A stretch of DNA of 64,000 bases from Sisyra terminalis (taxonomy: Eukaryota > Arthropoda > Insecta > Neuroptera > Sisyridae): assembly GCA_958496175.1 (NCBI GenBank), contig OY292277.1:8742001-8806000 (forward strand), given 5' to 3'. This document shows positions 11,801 through 23,393 of this stretch, piece after piece; positions within the stretch are counted from its first letter, which is position 1; every line of letters starts with the position of its first letter. Made by a program: the position numbers and the translations under genes. The notes beneath the pieces are model-generated. The model worked only from the letters and a program-made list of their open reading frames with translations. It was not told the origin of the DNA and did not search any database.

Positions 11801-14800
11801 TTTATTACATGCGCATGTAATAAATAGTTTTGACTGATTATTATTTTATCCTAGTCCTCTGAATATTTTAATCAATTTATCATGATCGAGGATCTGAAAC
11901 TCTAAAATAATTAAATTAAATATTTTGTTCAAAAGAAGTTTAATATACATATATGACTAGTTTTGAGTCGGTGCCAAAATAACAAACTTACAATTTAATG
12001 ATAGTTAAGGCTAGGAATAATTTTTTTTTTGTTTTTTAATGTAAATTTTCATTTTAAATCAATAATCCATTGGTAAACACAGATAACGAGTGTTAGCTTA
12101 TTTTTTTTATAAAATAAAAGATTGTTTGAAATTGTTTTTTGAGATCTTATGATTTTTCCTAAAACAATGGAATCAAAGCTGGGAAAAGTAATATGTAGTA
12201 ATAATCTTGTCAAGCAGAAAATTAGCCTCAAAACGGTGTATACGTCATATTATTTGTAAAGTATTTAATTTAAAAAATGCACCAAAATTTTATGCCTCAA
12301 AACATTTAAAACTTTCATGGAACCAATATTAAATTAAATTTACTGTTAAAATGCAATACAATATACATAAATAACTTGTTTTGAGTAGGTGCCAAACTAA
12401 CAAACTTACCAATTAATGATAGTGAAGGCTATGAATGAAAAATTGTTTGTTTGTTATACAAATTTCGGTTTCAAATCATTCATATATAAGAAAACACAGA
12501 TAAAGAGTGTTAAAAGATTAATAATTTTTTTTTTTGTATAAACTACAAATTCATTCAATATTGGTTATTCAACAGGTTGCAGTTTTTTTTTTTTGGCAAT
12601 TGAATCAAAGTTGGGTAAAGTACAAATTGGCAATATCTAATAATCTTGTAAAGTAGAAAATGGGCTACAAAATGATGTAAATGATCATATAATTTGTTAA
12701 GTATTAAATCCAAAAAAATGCGCCAAAATGTTTGTACCACAAAACTTTCATAAGAACGAATAATAAATTATATCTTTATTAAAAAAGCAATGAAGTATAC
12801 ATAAATAACTAGTTTTCGAGTCGGTGCCAAACTAACAAACATACAAAATTAATGATTGTTAAGGCAATGAATAATTTTTTGGGATTTTTATGCAAACTAT
12901 AGTTTCATATCATTGATCTGGGTAAAGTAAAATTTGGTAGAAATAATTTTGTCTAGGAAAATTGACTTCAAAACTATATAACATAATATTATTTGTTAAA
13001 TATTTTGTTCGAAAAAATGCGCCAAAAAATTTGAACGACAATGAGATCAGAACTTTCTTGAAAACTATTATTTATTTAAGTCCTTATTTAAAATTAAATA
13101 ATTTTATTGTTTGTTTAAAGTCGGTGTCAAACTAATAAACTGACAAATTAAGTATAGTTAAGGCAATGAATGAGAAAATCATTTCTTTGTTATACAATTT
13201 TGTTTCAAATCATTGATCTGTTGGAAAACATAAATGAAGAGTGTTGAGTTATAACTTTTTATAAAAAAAAAATAGAATAATTGATATTATATGATCATAC
13301 CAATGCGCAGAAGGTTCTAGAGGAATTTCATTTAAAAGGATTTTTTTTCATTAACACTTAAATGATACTATAATTCATACTGTTAATTGTGTCATTGGAC
13401 ACAACTAACTCGCAGGTGTTGAATGTATGACACATTGAAATTATTGCCAAGAGGCTAATGGTTCAAAAATTTGAAAAAAAAATTACATTTAAACCACTTA
13501 TGGTTGCTAGACGAATAAATTAAATTGGTGTCTGAAAAAATTGAGCTAAAATAATTATATAGTTAATGCCACACTTGTAATTTCACAGACTATAATGGGT
13601 TGAGAAATTAAATAGTATTTTACTCAAAAAAAAATTTTAATCCATTGTTAAGTTTTGTCATCAGATTTATATGGAAAAATATTTTGTAGCAAATTTAAGT
13701 TAGGCTTAATTTATACCAATGGACAGAAGATTCCAGAGGAATTTCATTTAAAAGAATTTTTTTTCATTTACACTTATGTGATACTATAATTCAAACTGTT
13801 AATTGTGTCATTGGACACAACTAACTCACAGGTGCTGAATGTATGATACATTAAAATTATTACCAAGATGCTAATGGTGCAAAAAAATTTTAAAAAAGGA
13901 CATTTAAACCATTTATACTTATTGGAGGAATAAATAAAAATTAAATCGGTTTCTTGGATAAAAAAAATTGCCAAAAGAATTACATGGTTTATGCCACACT
14001 TGTAATTTCATAGACTATAATGGATTGAGAAATAAAATGGAATTTTTCAAAACAACAAAATTTGGATCCTTTGTTGAGTTTTGTCATCAGATTTATATGG
14101 AAAATACTTTATAGCAAAAAGTTAGACTTAATTTATACCAATGGGCAGAAGATTCCAGAGGAATTTCGTTTAAAAGAATTTTTTTTCATTTACACTTATG
14201 TGATACTATAATTCACACTGTTGATTGTATCATTGGACACAACTAACTCACAGGTATTGAATATATGATACATTGAAATTATTGCCAAGATGCTAATAGT
14301 GCAAAAATGTTGTAAAAAAGGACATTTAAAATATTTATGGTTATTGGAGGAATAAATGAAAATTAAATTGGTTTCTTGGATGAAAAAAATTTACCAATAG
14401 AATTCTATGGTTTATGCGACACTTGTAATTTCATAGACTATAATGGATTGAGAAATGAAATGAAATTTTTCAAAACAACAATAATTGGATCTTTTGTTGA
14501 GTTTTGTCATCAGATTTATATGGAAAAATTCTTTACAGATAATTCTTTGAAAATAGTTAAAAAACTTAAAAAACAACTTATTTCTGGGCTTCAAATTTTT
14601 TTGGGTTTGCTGTCAAAATTTGAGGAAAATAGGTCCCAATTTTAATCCTTTAGATCTTCATATTTTAGTTGTTTAAATCGCTGGTAAACAATTAATAAAT
14701 ATTATCAAAATTAACTACCTGTTCATTTTCATACTTGAACTGGACTTCTGGCTCCAAATATGGATCCAAAGAATCAATTTGAATACTAGGATCACCTTTG

Positions 14801-15071
14801 GCTAACTTTGGAAGCAAAACTTGAAGATCATTCTTCAAACAATCATCAAACTTGCTGTCCCTCGCACAAATTCCTATAAAACTAGCTGAAACATATAATA
14901 TAAATATTTTCATTGAATTATTCGAGAAAAATAACGCATAATTTGGTGTTAATTATTTTAGTTATTAAGAAATGCAATTGCTAACTTACGTAGTTGGCTA
15001 ACGTCTTTAAGAGTAGCTGCCCGAAGTCCACCGACTAGACACAATAATAATGGTACACTTATTGAAAACAT
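8715..15071 (-). CDS. Takeout / juvenile-hormone-binding-protein family gene (5 exons)
   Basis: Predicted secreted carrier of small hydrophobic ligands such as juvenile hormone or related lipids, acting in haemolymph or extracellular fluid. Exons in transcript order: 15071-14990, 14885-14719, 10854-10644, 10255-10106, 8869-8715. All introns are GT-AG with matching phases and the joined frame is 765 nt (254 residues plus stop), the usual length for the family. Seen: a signal peptide starting MFSISVPLLLCLVGGLRA, then LPSFIGICARDSKFDDCL, which carries the paired N-terminal cysteines of takeout proteins, then LAKGDPSIQIDSLDPYLEPE, a variant of the family G-x-P-x-L-x-P block. The middle exons give the beta-rich FGFSTANVKDVRS region and GSIFPGNEELS. 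The C terminus has YVNENWRLFYRELLP and ends in VPYDQLIPKP, the typical family ending. The ATG at 15071 is the only one giving a signal peptide. No disruption is visible. The ligand cannot be deduced. The family call is strong; the individual orthologue is not identified. Confidence 0.95.
8946..9740. mobile_element. Hybrid palindromic MITE in intron 4 of the takeout-like gene
   Basis: The left end TAGGGTGATTTTTTTT matches the hAT-like element at 16592. The right end (ATCATCATATTTTTTGAATC) matches the end of the 62308-63250 palindrome. The central arms (about 9120-9335) are a hairpin around ACTTAGGACCTGTGAAAAAT. The CTTAATATTAATATTAAG motif shared by this superfamily occurs near both ends. Confidence 0.7.
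10106..10255 (-). CDS. takeout-like gene, coding exon 4
   Basis: Encodes DVNATWKIYGEIEERKGKQY, MRVKSFSMRPDVGKMKAYFG and SIFPGNEELS. It matches the family pattern in which a weight of basic and aromatic residues leads to the F-x-G-N-x-x-L-S turn. Phase 1 at both ends; donor GTATGT. Confidence 0.95.
10644..10854 (-). CDS. takeout-like gene, coding exon 3
   Basis: The acceptor TTCCAG precedes the exon. It encodes IRASAIARNIRLFGF through GNIALNANTYFNLTM, the central amphipathic beta-strand region of JHBP folds. It ends one base into a codon at GTAAGT. The longer reading frame on this strand in another frame is a shadow. Confidence 0.95.
11748..11873. repeat. Near-perfect 125-bp palindrome
   Basis: Arms of about 60 bp, differing at only a few positions, are centred on ATGCGCAT at 11812-11819. 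Lies in intron 2 of the takeout-like gene. It would extrude as a cruciform or fold as a hairpin in the pre-mRNA. Confidence 0.85.
11930..13290. repeat. Tandem array A in the takeout-like intron (about 425-bp period)
   Basis: The block GAGTCGGTGCCAAA...AACAAACTTACA recurs near 11964, 12391, 12817 and 13120, each followed by an AATGATAGTTAAGGC-like block. Four degenerate units, non-coding. Confidence 0.75.
13290..14560. repeat. Tandem array B in the takeout-like intron (about 420-bp period)
   Basis: Three units begin with ACCAATG-GCAGAAG at 13299, 13715 and 14137 (periods 416 and 422). Each carries TTGGACACAACTAACTCACAG. The third reading frame (14376-14645) is repeat sequence, not a gene. Confidence 0.85.
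14719..14885 (-). CDS. takeout-like gene, coding exon 2 (cysteine pair)
   Basis: The acceptor TTTCAG precedes the exon. It carries both conserved N-terminal cysteines, seven residues apart, and the DPYLEPEVQFKYENEQ segment. It ends in phase 0 at a GTAGTT donor and is followed by a 3.9-kb repeat-filled intron. Confidence 0.95.
14990..15071 (-). CDS. takeout-like gene, coding exon 1 (signal peptide)
   Basis: Start codon plus signal peptide and the first mature residues (ATLKDVSQL). The exon ends one base into a codon at a GTAAGT donor (14989-14984) and is followed by a 104-bp intron. Confidence 0.93.
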
Positions 15072-15124
15072 CTTTGAAATTATTGTCAATAGTAAACTTG
15101 AGTCTTCTCAATCTGCCAATATGA

Positions 15125-15161
15125 CAATGAGTGCAATTTGAATCATGCAACTCCTTATATA
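15125..15161 (-). promoter_or_regulatory. Core promoter of the takeout-like gene
   Basis: On the minus strand a TATATAAG box lies at 15161-15154, and a TCATTG initiator-like sequence follows with its A at 15128, 33 nt downstream of the box. This gives a 57-nt 5' leader before the ATG at 15071. Spacing and match are typical of an insect TATA/Inr promoter; the start site is inferred. Confidence 0.6.
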
Positions 15162-16019
15162 TAACTTCGCACTCTACTTGTGCCTTCCATTGATGAAATT
15201 CAACTTTACACTTAATATATAAGAGCCATAACAAGCCGAGTCTATATTCGTTATAAAAACCATTCAAGGTAATTGAATGAAATGAAATTTTATTAAAATA
15301 AATACATTAAATTCAAACTATCTTTGTTGCGTTGAAAACTTAATCATAAAAACAAGTTTAAAATTATCTGATAGGTGTAATGGTGATTTCGTTTAAAGAT
15401 ATTTCATTATTCTATTATGATTTATTGTTATTTTTTTGGTAGTTAAAGTTTGTTTTTTTTTAAAGATTTATTCAATAGGATATACGTGAATACAAAATAA
15501 GCTAAATTTATTTCTAAAAAATCTAAAAAGCTAAAAAATCTTGGGTATTCTGGAAATGAAATTAGTTTTGAAAACTATTGATTTTTTTTTTGAAAGACAT
15601 CATTAAGGAGTATTTATAATAACGGTTTCATTTAAACGTAGAAAAAGTTTTCCTCAATTTTCTTGCGGTTGAAAAGTGTTTGGTATATTTTGCATTCACT
15701 ATCGAGTTCCTTGGATACTGATTAAAAATATTGATTTGTTATTCGATATAAGTTTAAGGACAGGGCTAAGCTGCTTTTACCGAATTTATTTGAGTAATAA
15801 AATCAAGATTAATTTTCCTGAGACTATTTTTTTTTAAATTTATTTTTTGTTATATTATTCAGTGTTTTCATTTGGCTAAAATTTGTTGATGTTTATGAAG
15901 TATCTATCATTGAATATTCATTGTTGGAAAATTTTCAGGAAATTTAGCTAGGATTTTAACAAAAAAAGAAATAATCATCAACAAATATTATTGTTTAGTA
16001 TGAATTTGATAAATTTACA

Positions 16020-16128
16020 ACATTGAAAGTCAATGGTAAAATTTTCTAGCTTTCGATTGCTATGGAGTAAGTCAATACGGTGAGGGACTAATAGGTACCT
16101 GAGTTTGGCAACTTCTGTAACTTTACTC
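16020..16128. repeat. Dispersed repeat, inverted at 20890-20990
   Basis: GGTGAGGGA and TATGGAGTAA-TCAATA blocks recur in reverse complement at 20890-20990. Lies directly left of the TIR element. Confidence 0.55.
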
Positions 16129-18466
16129 CTCGCGACTTCGTCTGCGTAACGTATTTTATATTATATATTATTTATTTATTTATATATTTTATATTGTATA
16201 TTTTAAGACACATTTAATTAACTGTTGCAAAGAATAAAATAGTTCTATGGAATAATACATTAATTTTCAAAACATATTTATAAATATCTAAAAAGAGTAT
16301 GTCTATTGCGTATACCTACGGTAGGTATACCAACAGTGAACCAAATAATCCGTAAATCAATCAGCATCTATACATAAATGAAAAATATCGCCAAGTTCAA
16401 TAAATTTGGTCTTAATTATGACTAAAAAATCTCGAAAGTTATCAAAATACTCGCGTCAAAATAACCCCATCTCACTGTTTCGATTCCCGAATGAACCTTT
16501 TTCCAAAAACTATTACACTATTGCACTGTACAACACAACCGCGAAATTGAAATTTGTACAATAGCACGAAACCCAGTTCTTCCGTAATCATTAGGGTGAT
16601 TTTTTTTTGACTTTTTTTGGTCCCATCGTGAAATTTTGTTAGAAATACCAAAAAAAAAAAAAATTCTCTGAAAGTTTGAGCCCTTAATATTAATTTTAAG
16701 TCCTCGACCAAGACGTGTAAAGATTTCTCATTGAAAATACACGGAAACTCTGATTTTTTTATTTTTAAATTTCTATATCTCAGCGGCATTTTATGGGATC
16801 GCTTTTACCGAAGAAGGTTTTTTCTCAGAATTAAACGCTCTACAAAAGTGCCCATTGCGACAAAGTCGTAACTCACACCGGTGAGGTAGTACGGGCCACT
16901 GAACCTGATTTTTCCATAAAATTCGCGTTTTTTTTGCATTGATCTCGTAAATAACAAGAGCTACAAAAAAATTATAAATGGAAAACTTGTAGAGAATTTG
17001 ATTTCCTACAAAAAAGTTCCAGTAGACCAAATTGCGAAGATCAATATTAAACGAGATGTTAAGCCTTGAATTTTATGGAAAAATCAGGTTCAGTGGCCCG
17101 TCTTAGCTCACCGGTGTGAGTTACGACTTGGTCGCTAGGCACTTTTGTAGAGCGTTTAATTCTGAGAAAAAACCATCTTCAGTAAAAGCGATCCCATGAA
17201 ATGCCGCTGAGATATAGAAATTTAAAAATTAAAAATCAGAGTTTCCGTGTATTTTCAATGGGAAATCTTTACACGTCTTGGTCGAGGACTTAAAATTAAT
17301 ATTAAGGGCTCAAACTTTCAGCGAATTTTTTTTTTGGTATTTCCAACAAAATTTCACGATGGGACCAAAAAAAAAAGTCAAAAAAAAAATCACCCTAATA
17401 ATCATGTATAACCACTATGTATCTATTAACTTATTATTGAAATATCTGAATTTCAACTATATAATTAAACCATATTGGATAGTCCAGAGTTCACCATACA
17501 CGATTTGGCGTATGCCTTTTGCTCTGGAAGAGGATTTTAAATTTCTTTTATCATTATGATGATATGATTATTTATTATTTATCATTATGATGATTTCTGG
17601 CTGGAATTGGGAATTTTTTTCGTGATCCCTTTCACGTTCTTGCAAATAAAAGATATTGTGCCCCCCCTAGAAAAAAATCCTGAATCCACCCTTGTCTTTT
17701 AGAGTAGGAATTTTTTTAAAAAAAATCTTATCACAGGCCTACTTCCTATAAGGAATACACCGAATATTAAAATTTCATCAGTCAGAGGAGGTATATAAAT
17801 ACACGATTTTATAATATAATATATAATAATATAATAAATAATATATTTTATAATATTTTATATATAAAAACGTATTTACTTTAAGCTTTATTATTATTAT
17901 TATTTTATCATATTACATTTTTTTCGTTAATATCTCCTTACTGAGCAACCCTAAGGATCTATTTACAACAATTTTGTAAAAAAAAAGTTTACTTTTAGAT
18001 TATTATCTATAAAAACATTTATATTTCAAAAAGGCATTTTTTTGTACTAACTTAAATTACTGTGCTTTTTATTATTATTGAATTTATTAATTTATTAATT
18101 ATATTTATTAATTTATTAATGATTATTGAACTTAATGATAGTTTTTATTTATGTATAGATGGTGATTGATTTACGGATTAATTGGTTCACGGTAGGTATA
18201 CGTAATGGAATATACTCTTTTTAGATATTTATAAATATTTTTTGAAGTTTAATTGATTATTATATACAACTTTTTTCTTCAAAGTAACAGTTTATTAAAT
18301 GTGTCTTTATAAAGTTGACAAAATAGTGTTTTTAAGTATGATTATGTTTTTCGTAAAAGAAATAAGAAAAGTAATAACTTTCATTTGCCACTACAAATAG
18401 TAAATTTAAAAAGATAATATAATCTATACCTACGTTACGCAGACGAAGTCGCGGGGATCAGCTAGT
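16129..18466. mobile_element. TIR element with ACTAGCTGATCCCCGCGAC terminus
   Basis: The right end reads GTCGCGGGGATCAGCTAGT at 18448-18466 and the left end CGCGACTTCGTCTGCGTAAC at 16131. Subterminal blocks (around 16270-16350 and 18170-18235) are inverted copies. A second partial copy is at 36747-37470. The left extreme about 15 bp is lost. It holds a nested hAT-like palindrome. No transposase was recognised. Confidence 0.75.
16592..17397. mobile_element. 806-bp palindromic hAT-like MITE with 8-bp target duplication
   Basis: Termini TAGGGTGATTTTTTTTTGA and complement. Flanks are GTAATCAT (16584-16591) and ATAATCAT (17398-17405), one mismatch. The paralogous empty site ATAATCAT at 37179-37186 confirms the insertion. 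The arms are inverted almost to the centre (about 17000). An 8-bp duplication with TAGGG ends is typical of hAT. The short reading frames are arm sequence. Confidence 0.9.
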
Positions 18467-18649
18467 ATATAATAATAATTAAAAGTAGGTACTTTGTTTT
18501 TGCGTACAAGTCAATATCGTCCTTTACGTTTTTGTTTTCCACCCTAATGACATACGATTATTTTCTTCATAAAATGTATCTTATTAATACTAAAAGACTG
18601 TTTTAAAAAATGAAAATATCACTAGCCCAAACATCCTATTTACGCAGGC

Positions 18650-18815
18650 TATTCAGGCTCCGACTTGTCGGACTACTAGTTGAATCGCCTAAATGATCCG
18701 ACTAGTCCGACTAGACATCCAACTTCCAACAACACCATTCACGGTCCGACTTTAGATTCAACTTCGAAAGTCGGGCTACAAGTTGGACTGCAAATCGGAG
18801 CGTGAATGGACTTGT
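18650..18815. repeat. Short dispersed repeat, copy 1
   Basis: Shares GGCTCCGACT, TCGCCTAAATGATCCG, CAACTTCGAAAGT and GTGAATG with 24790-24925 in the same order. Internally palindromic around ACTAGT motifs. Confidence 0.65.
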
Positions 18816-21059
18816 AGTTGATTTTGATACGCAGCCAAAACAGGGTTACCGACCCTTGCAATAGACTGTAAAAAAATCGTATGCACTTTTTGTGGAATAA
18901 AACCTGAAAAAAATGCCCTCAAAACTTGTTTGTAGTCGATCGATTTTTTCAGCACTATTCAAGATTTCAGAACAAATGTGCAATGCTGAAGACCTATTGT
19001 GCCATTAACTTTATCTTTGAATCATTACGTAAAGGATTATTACTTATAAAATTCATAAAAGCAATTAATAACTCTACTTGTGTAGATCTATAAGACCTGT
19101 AGGCGAATTCAACAACTTGAATTAATGAGATCACTAAATGCATAAATTACAGATGAATTATAAGAAAAAAAATCATGAATGATATTCAAAATTTAGGATA
19201 CAATCATCCAAGTCTACATTACTCTTTCCTTCTCGAGTATTCAATATAATTGAATTCAATCGTTGAATTCTAAACCTCGATTTTCAAGGGTAACATTTTC
19301 CATTTTTTAACATCAATTCGTATTTTTAAAAGACGCATAAATATATTACCAGTAATGAGGCATTTTTTTCCACTTTTGTCGTTGAAATATTGCAAATTAA
19401 TTGGGTAACCTTCTTGAGAAAGAGGTTTTTACAAATATTTTGTTCAAAGTTCCGTAATATTATTGTTTAAGGTCATTGCTAATTGTTTAAAAATCATCGA
19501 CAAAAAAATCCATTTTTTTCGCATAATTAATTAATTTAAACATAAAATTAGAAGGAAAATTGTAGTTTTGGATGGATTTGTTAACGATATTCTTTTAAAT
19601 ATCAATTTTTTATGTGAAATATAAGATGCAATTATGGAATTGATTTGCATTTTTTTAAATGCGAATCTTGCGTTAATTGCCTTTAAAACAACTAACAATA
19701 CAATTACGTAACAATTTTTATTGACTTAAGATTTGTTGCTTTTGTATTACGAAAAATGTTACTAATTAAAATCTGATACTTTACATTGTTCCATTACCAA
19801 ATTTATTTTATAATCTCAAATAAAAATGCTATAAGATTTATTTATTGTATTGTACAAATTGTTTTAAAGATAATCACACTTGGATATGGGAAATATTCCT
19901 TGAAAATTTTTCCAGAATTATAGAATTATCCTGAAATTTACCCTCATCCAAGTTTCACCAGTTTCATCCCATTTCACCCCCCCCACTGTATTCACAAGCT
20001 TCAACCGAAGCAGGGCAGGTATATTTTTATTTTTTTATTATCCCGTATTATTGTGCATATTGTACACAAAATGAGACTCAATGGGATGATGATGAAATAA
20101 GGGATGGAAAGTTGACTATTTAAGTCCCTTTTAAAGGGTACAAAATGGAAACGTCATAGTTGTCAGTTTTTCCTTGTTTGTGTGCTATATGGTATATTAT
20201 TTTTCTCTATGTAACATTTAATTTGAGCCAACAAAGATGGTAACAATAATGGTCATATTAATGCAAGTACCTATTTGCTCTCTCTCCTCCCCCCCACTGT
20301 TTTTGTTATGCCATTCTTTCCTGTCCTTAATAGCCCGTTTTTTTTTTATACAAACTTACGTTTTATTTGCGATAAAGACTAATGAGATGGACAATTTTTT
20401 TCCCTAAAAATTTTAGAGAATTTCAGAAGATTATAGTAAGAGATAGTGAGAATGAAGAATATTATACTTTGGTAATGTCGATAATGTTGTCGTTTGATGG
20501 GGGTTGCAAAAAAGGGTTGTAATATTCAGATTATATACCAGAAGAGTATTCAATGCTCTTAAAATAAATGCATATGACGTTAATGGAAGTTCAAAAAAAA
20601 AAATAATAGAAAGTTTATGCGGGGAATACAATTTATGCTTTAATCAGGAAAAAACTGCTTTATAAATAGTGTAATGTCATATTGCAATCCATAAAACATG
20701 CCATTTTATAAATTAATATTTATAGTGCATTTCTGAAATACCAATAATTATATACAGCAATGAACAAAAAAATTGATTTGAAATTTGGTTATTTGAAATA
20801 ATAATAAAACCATGAATGGATGGGGATATAGTACATCCCCGTTTTACTTTCTTAAATTACGTATTTTTTTTTTTTGAATTACTTCAATTTTTTCGGAATA
20901 ACTGGTTACAGAAGTTGCACTACACAGGATCCTATAGATCCCTCACCATATTGATTTACTCCATAACTATTGGAAGTTAAGAAATATTTCTATTGACTTC
21001 CATTCTTGAAAATTCTTAAATCTTCATAAGAGGCAATTTTATTTGATTGTGAAATTTTC

Positions 21060-22700
21060 TTCTTCTTTTTTTGAAATCCAAGCCTCAAACACCAACGTAG
21101 CCGATAAGACACCATACATAAATTCTTCTTCATCCGAACATCGCTGCCGATGTACTCGTATAAAGACTAATATGACTGTTACTTGGGAACTTCCAAATTT
21201 TTCGGGAACTATTATGATACCAATTTCATTCTGAGATCTCAAAAAGCTTAAAAATCAGGAACTTTTGGTATTTTGAGAGACCAGAGGGTTGGCGTAAATT
21301 AATAGTGGCATAAGGACTTTCAAACTCTCAACAATGAAACCGCTTGAAGTCAAAGTGGTGTAAGTCACATAACTGCAATTCGGAAATATAATAACTTTCT
21401 GTCTATATATCTTTCGTAGAACCTATATATAAAAAGCGCTTTATAAAGCTTTATCTTATAAAGCACCATCCATAAATTCTTCTTCATAATTCGAACATTG
21501 CCGCCGATGTACTCGTATATTGATTGATTAAAATGGCTGATGCATGGAAAATTCCAAATTTCTCAAGAACTATTTTCATACCAATCTTATTTTGTGATCC
21601 AAATGCCAATTGGCATTTGAGACGCCAGAGTGGGCTAAATTAAAAATGGTATAAGGACTTTCAAACCCTCAATAATTAAGCCGCTTGAAGTCAAAGTGGT
21701 GTAAGTCACATAACTGCAATTCGGAGATACAATAACTTTCTTTCTGTATATCTTTTAAAGAACCAATATATAAAGCGCTATGTAAAGCTTTAACTTATAT
21801 TCTTCTTCATAATCCGAACATTGCTACAGATGTACTCTTATGTTGATTGATTAATATATCTGTTACTTGGAAAATTCCAAATTTCTCCGGACTTGTTTTA
21901 CACCAATCTCATTCTGAGATCCACAAAAGCTCAATAATCAGGATCTTTTGACATTTTGTGAGACCAGAGGGTTGGGCCAAATTAAAAGTGGCATAATGGC
22001 TTTCAAACCCTCAACAATTAAACCACTTGAAGTCAAAGTGGTGTAAGTCACATAACTGAAATTTGGAGATATAATAAATTTATTTCTATATGTTTTTTGA
22101 AAAATCTTTATATAAAGCTTAATATAGAACGCTTTATAAAGCTTTAACTTATAAGGCACTATCCATAAATTCTTCTTCATAATCCGAACATTGCTACAGA
22201 TGTATTCGTATGTTGATTGATTAATTTGCCTGTTACTTGGAAAATTTCAAATTTCCCAGGATCTGATTTACACCAATCTCATTCTGAGGTTTTAAAAAGC
22301 TTAATAATGAGAAATGTTTGCAATTTTGAGAGGCCAAAGGGTTGGATTAAATTAAAAGTGGCATAAGAGCTTTCAAACCTTTAACAATTAAGCAGCTTGA
22401 AGTCAAAGATGCAAGTTAGTTGCAATTTGGAGATATAATAACTTTCTGTCTATATATCTTTTGAAAAGCCTTTATATAAAGCTTTAAATAAAGCGCTATA
22501 TAAAGCTTTAACTTATAAGGCACCATCCATGAATTCTTCTTCATAATCCCAACATTGCTACCGATATACTCGTATGTTGAATGATTAAAATGGCGGTTAC
22601 TTGGAAAATTCCAAATTTTTCAGGGCCTATTTTCATACTAATCTCATTCTGAGATCTCAAAAAGCTTGATAATCGGGAATTTTTGGCATTTTTATTTACA
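21060..22700. repeat. Five-copy tandem array (about 350-bp period)
   Basis: The block ATTCTTCTTCAT recurs at about 21121, 21474, 21800, 22168 and 22531. Each unit also has GAAGTCAAAGTGGTGTAAGTC (or similar) and a TATAAAGCTTTA palindrome. Frames open in unit 1 are broken by stops in the others, so it is not coding now. Confidence 0.85.
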
Positions 22701-23315
22701 ATAATTTATTTATAAAAATTATTTAACTGCTAAGTTTTGACAAATTACTGATTTCATTTTAGTTGTTAACAAAAACGCCAATTATTCCTGTATCTTATGT
22801 TCCTATGGTTAAAAATGATAATACTATAGGGATTGTTCTTGAAATGGACTTATTTCACTTTCAAAATAAACGGCGCATATAATAACTTTCTTTCTATATA
22901 TCTCTTGAAGAACCTATATATAAAGTGCTACATAAAGCTTTAAATTACTTTCGTTTTCCCAATAAGCTGATCATTATTCAAGAAATCATTTCGGTTAACA
23001 ACAACTAACCTCTTCGGATGACATAATATGGGGATGATCTTTAAAAAAGTTTTGACTTTTGAGTAGTTATAAGCGTTTGGTGTTTTTGATTATTAATTAT
23101 TTTCAATATACAAGAATCTTATTTTAGATCAATGAAAGCTTACTTGAAAGAAACTGAATTTTTGATGGATAAACTATATACAGACTTATAAGTTTGTACT
23201 TAATCCCATGAAGATGAAATAGAATCATGGTTTCCATCTTTTTCTTTAATTTTTATAGCATCTTAAAATTTAACTAAGATATTTTTTTCTTTGTTTTCAG
23301 TGCTGTTTTTTGGCA

Positions 23316-23393
23316 ATGTTGAGTTTACTGCAACGAAGTCTTATTTTATTCCAAACTATTTCTACAATATACTGTCTACACCACCAAACCAAG
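23316..23393 (+). CDS. Candidate signal-peptide exon of the giant gene
   Basis: An acceptor (TTGTTTTCAG) ends at 23300 and a GTAAGA donor starts at 23394. From the ATG at 23316 the exon encodes 26 residues, MLSLLQRSLILFQTISTIYC followed by LHHQTK: short N-region, hydrophobic core and a small/polar end, as in a signal peptide. It ends in phase 0, as the 43447 exon requires. The upstream acceptor implies a further 5' UTR exon. A competing frame from an earlier ATG lacks a signal-peptide pattern. RNA evidence would be needed to link it to the gene. Confidence 0.55.

Noticed and set aside
14376..14645. 89-codon frame in the takeout-like intron
   Set aside because: It lies in tandem array B; the equivalent frame is broken in the other units.
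17278..17559. 93-codon frame, with a related frame at 37149-37340
   Set aside because: It is the shared sequence of a TIR element and crosses the arm of the hAT-like palindrome; repeat-derived, not a gene.
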